A model generated the notes under the pieces. It did not search any database and was not told the origin of the DNA. It saw nothing but the letters and a program-made list of their open reading frames with translations. 22,586 nucleotides of DNA. Origin: Pseudomonadota bacterium. GTDB taxonomy: Bacteria > Pseudomonadota > Gammaproteobacteria > Burkholderiales > Burkholderiaceae_B. Shown here piece after piece: positions 1 through 8,819 of the stretch (the first letter of the stretch is position 1; each line of letters begins with the position of its first letter). Made by a program: the position numbers and the translations under genes. The DNA lies in assembly GCA_023422555.1 (NCBI GenBank), contig JAFAGQ010000013.1, forward strand, positions 1-22,586, written 5' to 3'.

Positions 1-126
1 CTGAGCGGCTTGTGTTGCTGAAGGCGCGGACACCGTTTGCGCATAGACAGACGTCCAGCAGGCAAACAAAGCCAGTGGCAATGCGCGCAGCATCGCCGGG
101 CGGGAATGGGAAGAAGTAGATTTCAT
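1..126 (-). CDS. N-terminal fragment of an exported protein (gene runs off the window)
   Basis: An open frame starts at the ATG at 126-124 and continues off the left edge, giving the first 42 residues. The N-terminus is a typical Sec signal peptide: basic/polar start (MKSTSSHSRPAMLR), hydrophobic core (ALPLALFACW) and a VYA-Q cleavage site, followed by a Ser/Ala/Gln-rich start of the mature chain. The FAC tripeptide is not a good lipobox. The gene lies downstream of the siderophore receptor on the same strand, but a hairpin at 161-204 separates them. An outer-membrane factor (OpmQ-like), another receptor or a periplasmic binding protein are all possible; the visible part does not decide. Confidence 0.6.
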   Translation of the reverse strand, partial: MKSTSSHSRPAMLRALPLALFACWTSVYAQTVSAPSATQAAQ

Positions 127-160
127 AATAGATATGTGCTCGAAAATAAAACTGCAAATT

Positions 161-204
161 GCCCGTCCGGATCCGGATCAGAATCGAATCAGATTCGGAC
201 GGGC
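161..204 (-). terminator. Putative rho-independent terminator after the siderophore receptor gene
   Basis: The arms GCCCGTCCG (161-169) and CGGACGGGC (196-204) pair perfectly. The pairing extends inward for about four more pairs (GATC against GATT, with one G-T wobble). Read on the minus strand the stem is followed by AATTTGCAGTTTTATTTT, a loose T-rich tail. It lies 18 bases past the receptor stop codon and just before the next signal-peptide gene, as expected for a terminator or attenuator between them. Confidence 0.55.
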
Positions 205-221
205 GCTTGTGAATCCGCCAG

Positions 222-2480
222 TTAATACTGATAACTGAGCGTTGCCATGACATTGCGCGGAGAACCCCACGCACCCTGGTTATAAAAGCCGATCTGGCTG
301 TAATACTTCCTGTTGAAAAGGTTATTCAGATTGACCTTTAATGATGCACGATCACTAAATTGATATCGGGCCACCAGATCAACCAACGCATATGACCCCT
401 GAGATACCCTTTCGGCTCCTTTGGGTCCGTAACCATTCGTGTAGTTTCTGCTTTGCCATGTGACACCGCCGCCCACCGTCAGCGCATTAAGCTGGCCTGA
501 CAGACGATAAGTGGTGAACATTTTAAACAGACTGCGAGGCTGATTGGTCTGAATCGGGTTGCGCTGACCATCAGAGGCCGTCCAGTGCGTCAAACCCGCC
601 ATGATATTCCATCCGGGCAACGCTTCGCCAGAAATTTCTATGTCGTAGCCGCGACTGCGTGTGCCTTTGGCAGCAAAATACGCCTGGCTGGTTGTGCCAG
701 GCACAAAGTGCCCCACATCCGCCTGTTTGACGTTGTCCTGATCGATCTGAAATACGGCAACGCTGGCGTTGAGTTTTCCATCAAGAAATTCGCCCTTCAG
801 ACCCACTTCGTAATCGTGTCCCTGCAATGGATCAAGCCAGCGACCGTTGCGATCCTGTGCGTCCTGAGGATTGAAAATCGTGGAATAGCTCGTATATACC
901 GTCAGATTATCGTTGAGGTCGTACAGGATACCGGCGTACGGAGTGATGGCGGCCTTGCGGAACTGATATGGGCTACTGCCCCCCTGGTCTGTGTGCCATT
1001 GGGTATATCTGGCACCCAGGATGAGTTTCAGTTTATCTGTCAGACTCAGACGCGTAGCTGCGTACAGCCCGCTTTGTGTGGTTGTATTGGCGTACGATAC
1101 TTCGTCTTCACCCCAGGCAGGCTCAGAATAGGATCCATCCCACAGCAGGAAATTACCCACTGGTGGGGTATTGAGCGGCGCACGCCGATTAAAGAGACTG
1201 CGCTGGCGACCGTAACTGGCGCCGGCGACCAGCTCATGTTCCCTGCCGAAAGCGTTGAACGGACCGGAAACCTTCACGTCTGCACTGTTCTGCTTGCGTT
1301 CCCCAAAATAGCGGCCTGCCAGGGCAGACATGCCCTGGCCCGTCTGGCTATCGGGATAGCTGTAGAGATAAAGCAGTTTCTCGTCTGCGCTGTGATGACT
1401 GTGGTTGAGCAGGGCATCCACTTTCCAGCCATTACCGAAAGTATGCTCAAGATTCAGGAAGGCACCTTTCGTTGTGGTGGCCCATTTACTCCAGTCTGTA
1501 CCCATATTGAGACTGCGATCCCAGTTTGTTCGGGTGCCGTCGCTATACCATAAAGGAAACCCGCCCCATGCGCTGCCACGCGGAGCGTTATCCTGGTAAT
1601 TGAAACCCACGCGCAGCACGGTATTCTCAGTCAGATCCGCTTCGGCTGTGCCGTAAATCACAGCACGACGGGAGCTATATCGATCCATGAATGAGTGGTT
1701 TTTCTGATAGGCAGCGACCACGCGACCCCGCACCGAACCACTGGACGAGATTGGCGTGGAAAGATCAGCCGTGGTCCGATAGGTATCAAAGGACCCCGCA
1801 CCCAGCGACAGATTTGCCTTGAACTGCTGGCTATCAGCATGCTTGCGGATAAAATTGACGGATGCAGAAGGATTGCCCGCACCTGTCAGTAAACCGGTAG
1901 CCCCGCGCACAACTTCGACCCGGTCATAAATAATCGGGTCAATCGAGGACTCTCCCGCTGACCAGGGAGCAGAGAACGCAGTGGGTACGCCGTCATAAAG
2001 ATAGTTGCTGATGGAAAAGCCGCGCGCATTGAAGCTATACCTCTCGGTATCGTAATTCTGTATGGAGATGCCGGGGCTGGCCGCCATGACATCCTTGACT
2101 GATAGCATGTTCTGATCCTCAATGCGCTGACGGGTAATCACACTGACTGACTGTGGCGTCTCTCGCAGCGATAACGTCAGGCCCGTCGCGGCCCGGGTTG
2201 CGCGCGTGGTGTAGGAACGTGTTCCTTCAGTCACGACTGCATCGCCCGACAGGACGGCATGAATAGGCTGTAACGATGTAACAGGGGTAGAAAGATTAGG
2301 GTTAACGGGGCTTTGAACCTGGGGCGTCCGCGCTGTCGGCGCAGGAGGCTGCGCTCTGACGGTGAGGGGTACTGCTATTACCATCGCCCCGATTGCCATG
2401 TTTATTAATCTTGCAACTGGCTTCATCCGAATGAAACTGCCAGTTTCCGTTTCTAAAATGCTTCCATAAAAACGGTACAT
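222..2480 (-). CDS. TonB-dependent siderophore receptor without an STN signalling domain (FpvA/FhuE-like)
   Basis: Outer-membrane gated barrel for uptake of a ferric siderophore. A signal sequence ends at VRA-Q (about residue 44). It is followed by a low-complexity Pro/Thr stretch, the conserved LRETPQSVSVITRQRIED plug start (about residue 105), a plug with YDRVEVVRGATGLLTGAGNPS, and a 22-strand-type barrel ending in the aromatic terminus SYQY. There is no STN domain, so it should not signal to a FecR protein. It is 752 residues from the ATG at 2480, which has a good AGGGAG ribosome site about 9 bases upstream. The ATG at 2426 (MKPVARLINM) gives a more ordinary signal peptide but has no clear ribosome site, so the start is uncertain. 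It has its own iron-regulated promoter (2537-2558). The family is clear; the substrate is inferred from the neighbours. Confidence 0.9.
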   Translation of the reverse strand: MYRFYGSILETETGSFIRMKPVARLINMAIGAMVIAVPLTVRAQPPAPTARTPQVQSPVNPNLSTPVTSLQPIHAVLSGDAVVTEGTRSYTTRATRAATGLTLSLRETPQSVSVITRQRIEDQNMLSVKDVMAASPGISIQNYDTERYSFNARGFSISNYLYDGVPTAFSAPWSAGESSIDPIIYDRVEVVRGATGLLTGAGNPSASVNFIRKHADSQQFKANLSLGAGSFDTYRTTADLSTPISSSGSVRGRVVAAYQKNHSFMDRYSSRRAVIYGTAEADLTENTVLRVGFNYQDNAPRGSAWGGFPLWYSDGTRTNWDRSLNMGTDWSKWATTTKGAFLNLEHTFGNGWKVDALLNHSHHSADEKLLYLYSYPDSQTGQGMSALAGRYFGERKQNSADVKVSGPFNAFGREHELVAGASYGRQRSLFNRRAPLNTPPVGNFLLWDGSYSEPAWGEDEVSYANTTTQSGLYAATRLSLTDKLKLILGARYTQWHTDQGGSSPYQFRKAAITPYAGILYDLNDNLTVYTSYSTIFNPQDAQDRNGRWLDPLQGHDYEVGLKGEFLDGKLNASVAVFQIDQDNVKQADVGHFVPGTTSQAYFAAKGTRSRGYDIEISGEALPGWNIMAGLTHWTASDGQRNPIQTNQPRSLFKMFTTYRLSGQLNALTVGGGVTWQSRNYTNGYGPKGAERVSQGSYALVDLVARYQFSDRASLKVNLNNLFNRKYYSQIGFYNQGAWGSPRNVMATLSYQY

Positions 2481-2536
2481 CTGTACTACTCCCTAAACTT
2501 CCAGGGTAAAACATCCCAAAAATATGATAAAGATTA

Positions 2537-2558
2537 ATTATATTCAGAATCATTCTCA
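2537..2558 (-). promoter_or_regulatory. Fur-box-like operator and -10 element of the receptor gene
   Basis: On the minus strand TGAGAATGATTCTGA (2544-2558) matches the Fur 7-1-7 core TGATAATnATTATCA at 11 of 14 informative positions. A perfect TATAAT (2537-2542) follows directly. The -35 is poorly conserved (TTTCTA at 17-base spacing). The -10 lies about 55 bases before the ATG at 2480. Repression by Fe-Fur is the expected mode for a siderophore receptor. Confidence 0.65.
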
Positions 2559-2730
2559 TTAGAAACAATTTCAGGCGTGCCCGCCCGGCCGCGCGCTGAT
2601 TGAGGCGAAAATAAGACAGTTTGTAAGAAAATCGGACAATTGCCAGACAAGATGAGGTGAAAAACCGCTAAGGAAGACGAAAGATTCACCGAAAGGATCT
2701 AAATAATGGCCTGACAGGGTGAAAAAATCG

Positions 2731-2762
2731 CGGGAGTACGGGAGTACGGGAATGCCGGAATA
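2731..2762. repeat. Short tandem repeat, four 8-base units
   Basis: Units are CGGGAGTA (2731-2738), CGGGAGTA (2739-2746), CGGGAATG (2747-2754) and CCGGAATA (2755-2762). The first two are identical and the others degenerate. It lies in non-coding DNA past the end of the pvdT-like gene. No function is evident. Confidence 0.7.
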
Positions 2763-2815
2763 CGCTTCGACTAGAAGGCTGGATGTCGAAAGAGTGGCAG
2801 AAGCGCCTGTTAAAG

Positions 2816-5008
2816 CTACGCTCCCTGTAACGCCTTGACCGGGTCTAACCTGGCGGCTCTCTTTGCAGGCATGTAGCCGAAAATCACACCCGTAATGACG
2901 GCGCAGAGAAAGGCGCCCACGATGGCTGTAACAGAAAAGACCAACGGAATGCCAAAGGCCAGCAGCAGTGCCCCAATAATAATGCCAATCAATGCACCCG
3001 CCGCACCGCCACTGATGGTCAGCAGCAGGGCCTCTACAAGGAACTGACGCATGATGTCACGCTGCCGGGCGCCCGTCGCCATGCGAATGCCAATTTCCCG
3101 GGTACGTTCGCTCACGGTCATCAGCATGACGTTCATAACACCGATACCGCCGACCACCAGCGAGACCGCGGCAATCAGACCGAGCATCAGGGTCATGGAA
3201 TCGCGCGCCTGCGCTTCCGCCAGTAATCGGGCTGCCGCGTTACCGATAGTGAAATCTTTTCTGCCGCCATGACGAGCCAGCAATTCTGTCTGAATACTCT
3301 TCTCGGCCTGCAGTACCGCTTCGGGCGCGATTGCCTCCAGCACGATGTAGTCCGGCTGGGTCTGCGTCTGGTAAACACGAGCCCGCCCTGCCTGGTAGGG
3401 AATGAAGACCATATCGTCATAATCCTGCAGACCTGAGTCTGCCCCCCTTTCGGCCAGGATGCCGATGACCTCAAAGGATGCCTTGTCAATCAGCAGTTGC
3501 TCGCCCAGCGGATTTGCCTTATCTGGAAAGTAGAATTTTCTGGCCTTGTCACCCAGCACCACAACAGGTGCAAGCTCACGGTCCTCTGTAGCCGTGAAAT
3601 AGCGCCCTTCTTTTACCGGCCAATGGTGTACATGTGGCATGACGGCAGCCGAGGCATAAACATAATTCTGTCTGGCCGCATTGCCATACCGGACCATGAT
3701 GGGATCACCAATCACCGGCATCACCGTTTTCAGTTCCGGCAGCATCGCCAGCGCCTCCAGATCGGCTTCGGAAATCTGTCCCAACGGCCCGCCCTCTGGC
3801 GGATAACTGCTGCCCATATACATGATGGTGGAACCCATGGTGCCCATCTGGGTCATCACGGTCTGGCGCGACCCTTCGCCTACGGCAAGCATCACGATGA
3901 CAGAGGCAACGCCAATAATAATGCCCAGCAGCGTCAGACCAGTACGCACCACATTCATGCGCATTCCGCGCCAGGCCATTCTGACGGCTTCATGCAATTC
4001 CGCCTGAAATGCACGGGTCTTTTCCTTGCGGTGTTCCTTTTCTGAATCCGCATGTGGCCGATGATCCCCCGCAGGCAGCGGCACCGCCAGGATGGCATCG
4101 GATTGTCGCACTTCGGACGTTTCAGCGAAGCGCGGTTCTGTCACGTCCGATGGTTCGGCCGTTTCCGAAGACTCAGATAATTCTGACTGTTCGGGCTGTT
4201 CAGGTATTTCTACTATTTCCTGCGACTCTATCGACACTGGCGGCACCAGCAGCAAACCCGACACTTCGGTTCCGCTTTCAATTCCGTTTGAGGCCGCAGG
4301 CTGAATCTGCCCGTCACGAATCTCCACGATACGGTCTGCCTGGCTGGCGACCGAGCTGTCATGGGTGATCAGGATAATTGTGTGGCCATCGGCAGCAAGG
4401 TTTCTCAGCAGGGCCATGACCTGTGCACTACTCCGACTGTCAAGTGCACCGGTGGGCTCGTCGGCCAGGATAATCCGTCCGCCGTTCATTAGTGCTCTGG
4501 CAATAGAGACGCGCTGCTGTTGTCCACCGGACAGCTGACCCGGTCGATGATGAAGGCGTTGGCCCAGGTCAAGTCGCGTCAGTAACGCCTCTGCCCGCTC
4601 CCGTCGTAGTCTGGCGGGCGTGCCTGCGTAAACGGCGGGCACCTGCACGTTTTCCGTGGCCGTGTTCTCGGCCAGAAGGTTATAGCCCTGAAAGACAAAG
4701 CCGAAAGCTTCGCGCCGCAACTCGGCAAGCGCGTCGGCATCAAAATCGGATACGTCGCGGCCTTCAAAGAGGTACTTGCCGGAACTGGGTTTGTCCAGAC
4801 ATCCCAGAATATTCATGAGTGTGGATTTGCCGGATCCGGATGGCCCGACCACCGCAACAAACTCTCCCGCATATACAGACAGGCTGATATTTTTCAGAAT
4901 CTGCGCTTTGGGCGCCCCGCCACTCCCACCATAATATTTGCCCAGATCGCGCAGTTCGATCAGAGGTACGGAATCCGGTGTAATGGCAGGCCCTACCATT
5001 TGAACCAT
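2816..5008 (-). CDS. pvdT: MacB-type ABC efflux pump, ATPase-permease (PvdT-like)
   Basis: Inner-membrane component of a tripartite MacAB-type exporter. Residues 15-240 are an ABC ATPase with Walker A GPSGSGKST (55-63), signature LSGGQQQR (159-166), Walker B IILADEPTGALD (179-190) and H-loop THD. A first TM helix at about 353-378, a large periplasmic MacB domain and three C-terminal TM helices follow, ending in the family motif PAKRAARLDPVKALQ. In P. aeruginosa PvdRT-OpmQ exports and recycles pyoverdine; the location straight after a siderophore transducer supports that role rather than macrolide export. It overlaps the adaptor gene by 16 bases (ATG at 5008; ATG at 4999 is an alternative). 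Oddity: the linker between ATPase and TM1 (about 237-335) is very long and Glu/Ser-rich, which explains 730 residues against roughly 650-660 for the family. Confidence 0.82.
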   Translation of the reverse strand: MVQMVGPAITPDSVPLIELRDLGKYYGGSGGAPKAQILKNISLSVYAGEFVAVVGPSGSGKSTLMNILGCLDKPSSGKYLFEGRDVSDFDADALAELRREAFGFVFQGYNLLAENTATENVQVPAVYAGTPARLRRERAEALLTRLDLGQRLHHRPGQLSGGQQQRVSIARALMNGGRIILADEPTGALDSRSSAQVMALLRNLAADGHTIILITHDSSVASQADRIVEIRDGQIQPAASNGIESGTEVSGLLLVPPVSIESQEIVEIPEQPEQSELSESSETAEPSDVTEPRFAETSEVRQSDAILAVPLPAGDHRPHADSEKEHRKEKTRAFQAELHEAVRMAWRGMRMNVVRTGLTLLGIIIGVASVIVMLAVGEGSRQTVMTQMGTMGSTIMYMGSSYPPEGGPLGQISEADLEALAMLPELKTVMPVIGDPIMVRYGNAARQNYVYASAAVMPHVHHWPVKEGRYFTATEDRELAPVVVLGDKARKFYFPDKANPLGEQLLIDKASFEVIGILAERGADSGLQDYDDMVFIPYQAGRARVYQTQTQPDYIVLEAIAPEAVLQAEKSIQTELLARHGGRKDFTIGNAAARLLAEAQARDSMTLMLGLIAAVSLVVGGIGVMNVMLMTVSERTREIGIRMATGARQRDIMRQFLVEALLLTISGGAAGALIGIIIGALLLAFGIPLVFSVTAIVGAFLCAVITGVIFGYMPAKRAARLDPVKALQGA

Positions 5009-6189
5009 GGCAGACTGTTATTTTCGATCTGGCCGGTGATCACTTTATCGCCAGCATTCAGACCATCCAGAATCTGAACTTCGTGCCGGCTGCGGATGCC
5101 CGGCTTGACGGTTCGCGCTTGCGGTTTACCGGCGCTGTTCTGAACACGAACGGAATAATTCCCGGCGCTGTCGCGTTCGGGACTGATCGCCGCCAGTGGT
5201 ATCACAAGCGCCGATTTTGCCCGTGCAGAAACAAACGTCACCTGTGCCGTCATCTGCGGCATGAGCGCACCATCGTCATTTGCCACATCAAACAAGACCG
5301 TGTACATCACGGCCTTGGTCGCCGCAGCCGGCTTGCCATTGTCAGCCAGCTGCTCGCCGCTATTGGGCGGGGCCGGCAATATCTGACGCACCGTACTTTG
5401 CCAACGCCTGGGCTCGTGATCATGCTGACCACCCAGTGTCGAAAAGGTCACAGGCATGCCCACGCTAATCAACCCGATATCTGCCTCGGATACTTCCGCC
5501 CAGACAGTCATGCCAGACAAATCAGCAACCCGCATCACATTGGGAGTCTGATACGTGGAAGTCAGCGTCTGGCCTTCCCGGGCGTCCAGCGTGACCACCG
5601 TACCATCCATGGTGGCATAGATTCGCGTATAGCCGAGTCGGGCCTCGTCCGCCTTGAGTGTTGCCTGGGTTTGTTCCACTTGCGCCCGCAGGCGTTCGAT
5701 ACGCGCGCGGGTGGCGAGTACATCTGCCTGTGCCACATCGACATTCTCGTGAGAGGTCGAGCCAGTCTGCACAAGCACACGCTGCCGACGCAATTTCTTT
5801 TCTGCCAGATTCAGTTGCGCCTGCTCTTCAGCCAGCTGTGCATGCAATCCGGCCAGCGACGCCCTTCCCGCATCCACTTCTGCCTGCTGCACGCTGGGGT
5901 CAATGTCCACCAGCCTCTGGCCTCTTCTGACCGCATCCCCGGGTTCTACGTAGATACGCGTGATCTGTCCGGAAACCTGGGCACCGACGTCAACGTAGCG
6001 GCGCGGCTGCAGTACCCCGGTAGCGGCAACGGTAGACTCAACATTTTTATGTTGTGCGGTCGCAGTCTCATACTCGATGCGATCCCGTTGACTCCACGCA
6101 TAGCCGGCTACGACCAGTAGCAACAGAACTAGCAATCCGACGATCCCGACGCCAATCCCCTTGCGCGTCCTGTTTGTCGACCCTTTCAT
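4993..6189 (-). CDS. pvdR: MacA-type periplasmic adaptor of the efflux pump (PvdR-like)
   Basis: Membrane-fusion protein that would link the PvdT-like pump to an outer-membrane channel. The N-terminal TM anchor (GIVGLLVLLLLVVAGYAW) is followed by the family motif VAATGVLQPRRYVDVGAQVSG, a lipoyl half-motif, a long alpha-hairpin of coiled-coil character (SLAGLHAQLAEEQAQLNLAEKKLRR onward), the second lipoyl half (GYTRIYATMDGTVV), a beta-barrel, and a membrane-proximal C-terminus ending PWFKW. I start it at the ATG at 6189 (MKGSTNRTRKG), preceded by AAGGGTGGT. The frame extends to a TTG at 6207, which is less likely. It lies 93 bases after the transducer gene and overlaps pvdT. The outer-membrane partner (OpmQ/TolC) is not seen in the window unless it is the truncated gene at 1-126. 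Confidence 0.82.
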   Translation of the reverse strand: MKGSTNRTRKGIGVGIVGLLVLLLLVVAGYAWSQRDRIEYETATAQHKNVESTVAATGVLQPRRYVDVGAQVSGQITRIYVEPGDAVRRGQRLVDIDPSVQQAEVDAGRASLAGLHAQLAEEQAQLNLAEKKLRRQRVLVQTGSTSHENVDVAQADVLATRARIERLRAQVEQTQATLKADEARLGYTRIYATMDGTVVTLDAREGQTLTSTYQTPNVMRVADLSGMTVWAEVSEADIGLISVGMPVTFSTLGGQHDHEPRRWQSTVRQILPAPPNSGEQLADNGKPAAATKAVMYTVLFDVANDDGALMPQMTAQVTFVSARAKSALVIPLAAISPERDSAGNYSVRVQNSAGKPQARTVKPGIRSRHEVQILDGLNAGDKVITGQIENNSLPWFKW

Positions 6190-6282
6190 ACCACCCTTTT
6201 GCTTCAAATATGACCGCCATCAGCAACGCCGTGGACCACCGGACCATTCAGAAAATCCGTTGGCTGCCACGGCAAGTCAATC

Positions 6283-8769
6283 TCAGTATCGGATATCAAG
6301 TCCAGCCTTGACCGAGCGCGGCGTCCCGTAATAGGCCGTGCCCGTTCCACTGTAATATTTTTTATCCGCCAGGTTATACACATTGACATAGGCAGACACG
6401 TTGTTGTTGATCGCGTAGCGTGCCATCAGATCAACTACGGCGTAACCCTTTTGCGTGAAGCGTTCGCCATTGGGCCCCAGATCATCTTGATAGATTTTGC
6501 TCTGTACGCGGACGCCACCGCCAACTGTCAGGCCATTGCCAATCTGTGGCATATGATAGGTCGTAAAGAGCTTGAAGACATTATGGGCAACTTCCGTACT
6601 CAGCACACCGCCATCCTTGTCCTTGCTTACGCTGCGAGTAAAGCCGGCAGACAGTTGCAAGCGAGGTAAAATTTCTCCGGATGCCTCGAGCTCAAAGCCC
6701 CGCGTGCGCGCACCTGACACGGCTTCATAGGCGCCGCTGCCATCCGGTGCAAATTCGCCCGGCAGGGCCACACCAAGATTATCCTGTTTCAGATAGAACG
6801 CAGCAGCGCTGACATTCAATCGATCATCCAGCAGGCTGCCCTTGACACCCAGTTCGTAACTGTTGCCCACCAGCGGCTTCAGGTGATTACCACTTGTATC
6901 CATTTTGGTCTGCGGCAGGAAGATTGACGTGTAGCCGGCATAGACAGACCAGGCTTTGCTCACGTCATAGACGATGCCCGCATAAGGCGTCAGCTTGTTG
7001 TTTTCCGATTGCAGCACGGAATCGGTTTGCTCACCTGATAGATCGTAATTTCGTTTGTCATTTTTCCATGACGTTACCCTTGCACCCAGAATCACTGAAA
7101 GATCATCAGTGGGACGAAGGCGGGTTGTCATGTAGGCACTGGCCGATTTTTCACGGATATGCATTCTTCCATTGGCCGGATTCGTAGGCGCACCAGGTGT
7201 ACCTCCATCCCAGTCGTAAATATTTGAGATGGAGTTATCCCAGTCATCGAACCACCACAGTCCGTAAGAAGGTGTGTCTTCTTCTGTGTGAGTCAGTGTG
7301 GCACCCACAACCAGATCATGTTTTCTGCCAAATAGACTATAGGGTCCGGTGGCATAGACATCCAGACTGTTTTGTTTGGGCGTGCCGGCCCAGCGCCCGG
7401 CCCACATATTGACGCCCGCGCCCGTTGCCCGGTCAGGAAAGCCACCGGCCGCGTACCCCAGGACTTCGTCGTAGTGACTGGACGAATAAGAGTAAGTCCC
7501 CTTGATCAGCCAATCGTTGGCAAAGCGATGTTCCAGTGAGGCAAAAAAAGACTGATTGCGGCGTTTTGAATAGGCCCAGTCCGCCGCCGAACTGTCGGAA
7601 CGGTCCCAGTGCGTTCTTTCTCCATCGGCATAAAACCCAGGGCGACCGGAACGGGCGTGACCCGTCGCATCGTGCTCCTGATAAGAGAAACCCATGCGTG
7701 CCAGCGTGGAGGGTGTCAGATCGGCCTCCACCGTTGCATAAAGAATCCGCTTCTTCTCGCGCAGCCGTTCAATATACGATTTATTGTTCTGCACCACGCC
7801 TACCACGCGACCGCGCACCGTACCTTCTTCGTTGAAGGGCGTAGAAATATCCACTTCGGATCGATAATGGTTCCATGAGCCGGCCTCGAGTTTTGCCTGT
7901 GCCTGGAACTGATCCGTAGGTCGCTTGCGGATCATATTGAGCGCTCCACCCGGTGAACCGATGCCCGACATCAGGCCGGTCGCGCCACGCACGATCTCCA
8001 CGCGGTCGTAAAGCGCCATATCATTGGACTGAAAAATCCGGTCGTAGTTGCTGTTGACCTGACCCACTCCGTCGATCAGATAATTGTCGATTTCAAAGCC
8101 GCGGGAGTAGATAGTGCTGCTGTCAGATCCGCTATTGCCCGCCGAATCCAAAGACAGGCCTGGCGTCTGTTGCACCAGATCAGGCAATTGCGTAATGCCC
8201 TGATCGTCCATCCGCTGACGCGTCATGACGGTAATTGATTGAGGCGTTTCTCTGGGTGACAGCGCCAGTCTTGTGGAAGAGCCAGTTAGCTGACTGGTGT
8301 ACGAACCCGAACCCTCGGTAATGGCGGGATCAGCCTGCGCGACCGCCTGGATTGCGCCCAGCTGGGTCACATCGGACGCCGGCGTCGCGGCGGCATCAGT
8401 CCGCGCCGGCGAGGTGCGCCGCAACGTAATGGTATTGCCCTGACGTGTATAGGTGATCGGCGTTCCCGAGAGCAGGCCGGAAAGCGCCTGTTCCGGCGTC
8501 AGGTTGCCGCTTACTCCAGCAGTAGAGATCCCCTGCAACAGACTGGCAGGATAAATGAACTGTAAATCCGTCCGTTGCCCTAACTGCAGCAAGGCGCTGT
8601 TCAATGATTGCGGCCCGATAGCTATCGGTATGGCGCTGGACTGCGCATACGCCACCGTGCTGAATACGAGCGCACCGGCGACTGCGCGAGATATCAATGA
8701 GTACGTGCAATGGCAGGCAGCGCGCGAAGGACGCAGTCTGGAGAATAATGACAGTTGCGATTGGACCAC
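6283..8769 (-). CDS. TonB-dependent siderophore receptor/transducer with STN domain (FpvA-like)
   Basis: Outer-membrane receptor that both imports a ferric siderophore and signals its presence. Residues 1-42 are a long signal peptide (cleavage AYA-Q). Residues about 47-117 are the secretin/TonB short N-terminal (STN) domain (IAIGPQSLNSALLQLGQ, then SGLLSGTPITYTRQGNTI), the part that contacts FecR-type anti-sigma proteins. The plug begins near 170 (LSPRETPQSITVMTRQRMDD) and contains YDRVEIVRGATGLMSGIGSPGG; the barrel ends in LDIRY. The start is a GTG at 8769 with AGGG about 10 bases upstream; a TAA lies in frame just before it and no Met codon occurs early in the frame, so GTG is well supported. 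It follows fecI and fecR genes in the standard signalling order. Ligand of pyoverdine type is inferred from the neighbouring fpv-like genes. Confidence 0.92.
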   Translation of the reverse strand: MVQSQLSLFSRLRPSRAACHCTYSLISRAVAGALVFSTVAYAQSSAIPIAIGPQSLNSALLQLGQRTDLQFIYPASLLQGISTAGVSGNLTPEQALSGLLSGTPITYTRQGNTITLRRTSPARTDAAATPASDVTQLGAIQAVAQADPAITEGSGSYTSQLTGSSTRLALSPRETPQSITVMTRQRMDDQGITQLPDLVQQTPGLSLDSAGNSGSDSSTIYSRGFEIDNYLIDGVGQVNSNYDRIFQSNDMALYDRVEIVRGATGLMSGIGSPGGALNMIRKRPTDQFQAQAKLEAGSWNHYRSEVDISTPFNEEGTVRGRVVGVVQNNKSYIERLREKKRILYATVEADLTPSTLARMGFSYQEHDATGHARSGRPGFYADGERTHWDRSDSSAADWAYSKRRNQSFFASLEHRFANDWLIKGTYSYSSSHYDEVLGYAAGGFPDRATGAGVNMWAGRWAGTPKQNSLDVYATGPYSLFGRKHDLVVGATLTHTEEDTPSYGLWWFDDWDNSISNIYDWDGGTPGAPTNPANGRMHIREKSASAYMTTRLRPTDDLSVILGARVTSWKNDKRNYDLSGEQTDSVLQSENNKLTPYAGIVYDVSKAWSVYAGYTSIFLPQTKMDTSGNHLKPLVGNSYELGVKGSLLDDRLNVSAAAFYLKQDNLGVALPGEFAPDGSGAYEAVSGARTRGFELEASGEILPRLQLSAGFTRSVSKDKDGGVLSTEVAHNVFKLFTTYHMPQIGNGLTVGGGVRVQSKIYQDDLGPNGERFTQKGYAVVDLMARYAINNNVSAYVNVYNLADKKYYSGTGTAYYGTPRSVKAGLDIRY

Positions 8770-8819
8770 GACGAATTACCCTGAATGGTTGAAATGAATC
8801 ATGACGCTGACGATTTTCC

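Larger units (their letters stand above)
2481..2815. other. 335-base intergenic region between pvdT-like gene and receptor gene
   Basis: The half next to the receptor holds its ribosome site, a TATAAT -10 element and a Fur-box-like dyad. The rest has no convincing coding frame. It contains a tandem 8-base repeat at 2731-2762 and an inverted repeat TTCGAC/GTCGAA (2766-2771 and 2785-2790, 13-base loop) just past the pvdT-like stop codon. This inverted repeat lacks a T run, so it is at best a weak or Rho-assisted end signal. Confidence 0.6.

Noticed and set aside
585..1553. 322-residue open frame on the plus strand
   Set aside because: It lies entirely antisense to the siderophore receptor, has no domain-like composition and is explained by codon bias of the opposite strand.
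2766..2790. Inverted repeat TTCGAC/GTCGAA after the pump gene as a rho-independent terminator
   Set aside because: The stem is short, the loop is 13 bases and no T run follows on the minus strand.
5083..6120. 345-residue open frame on the plus strand
   Set aside because: Antisense to the adaptor gene, whose lipoyl and hairpin motifs are clear; the composition (His/Arg/Cys-rich) is typical of a shadow frame.
2816..6189. MacAB macrolide/enterotoxin exporter
   Set aside because: The family is the same, but position directly after a siderophore transducer fits the PvdRT recycling pump better; substrate still needs experimental proof.
8813..8819. GGAAAAT on the minus strand as the -35 of a FecI-type promoter for the transducer gene
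   Set aside because: No convincing -10 partner at the usual spacing was found, so I do not list it as a promoter.
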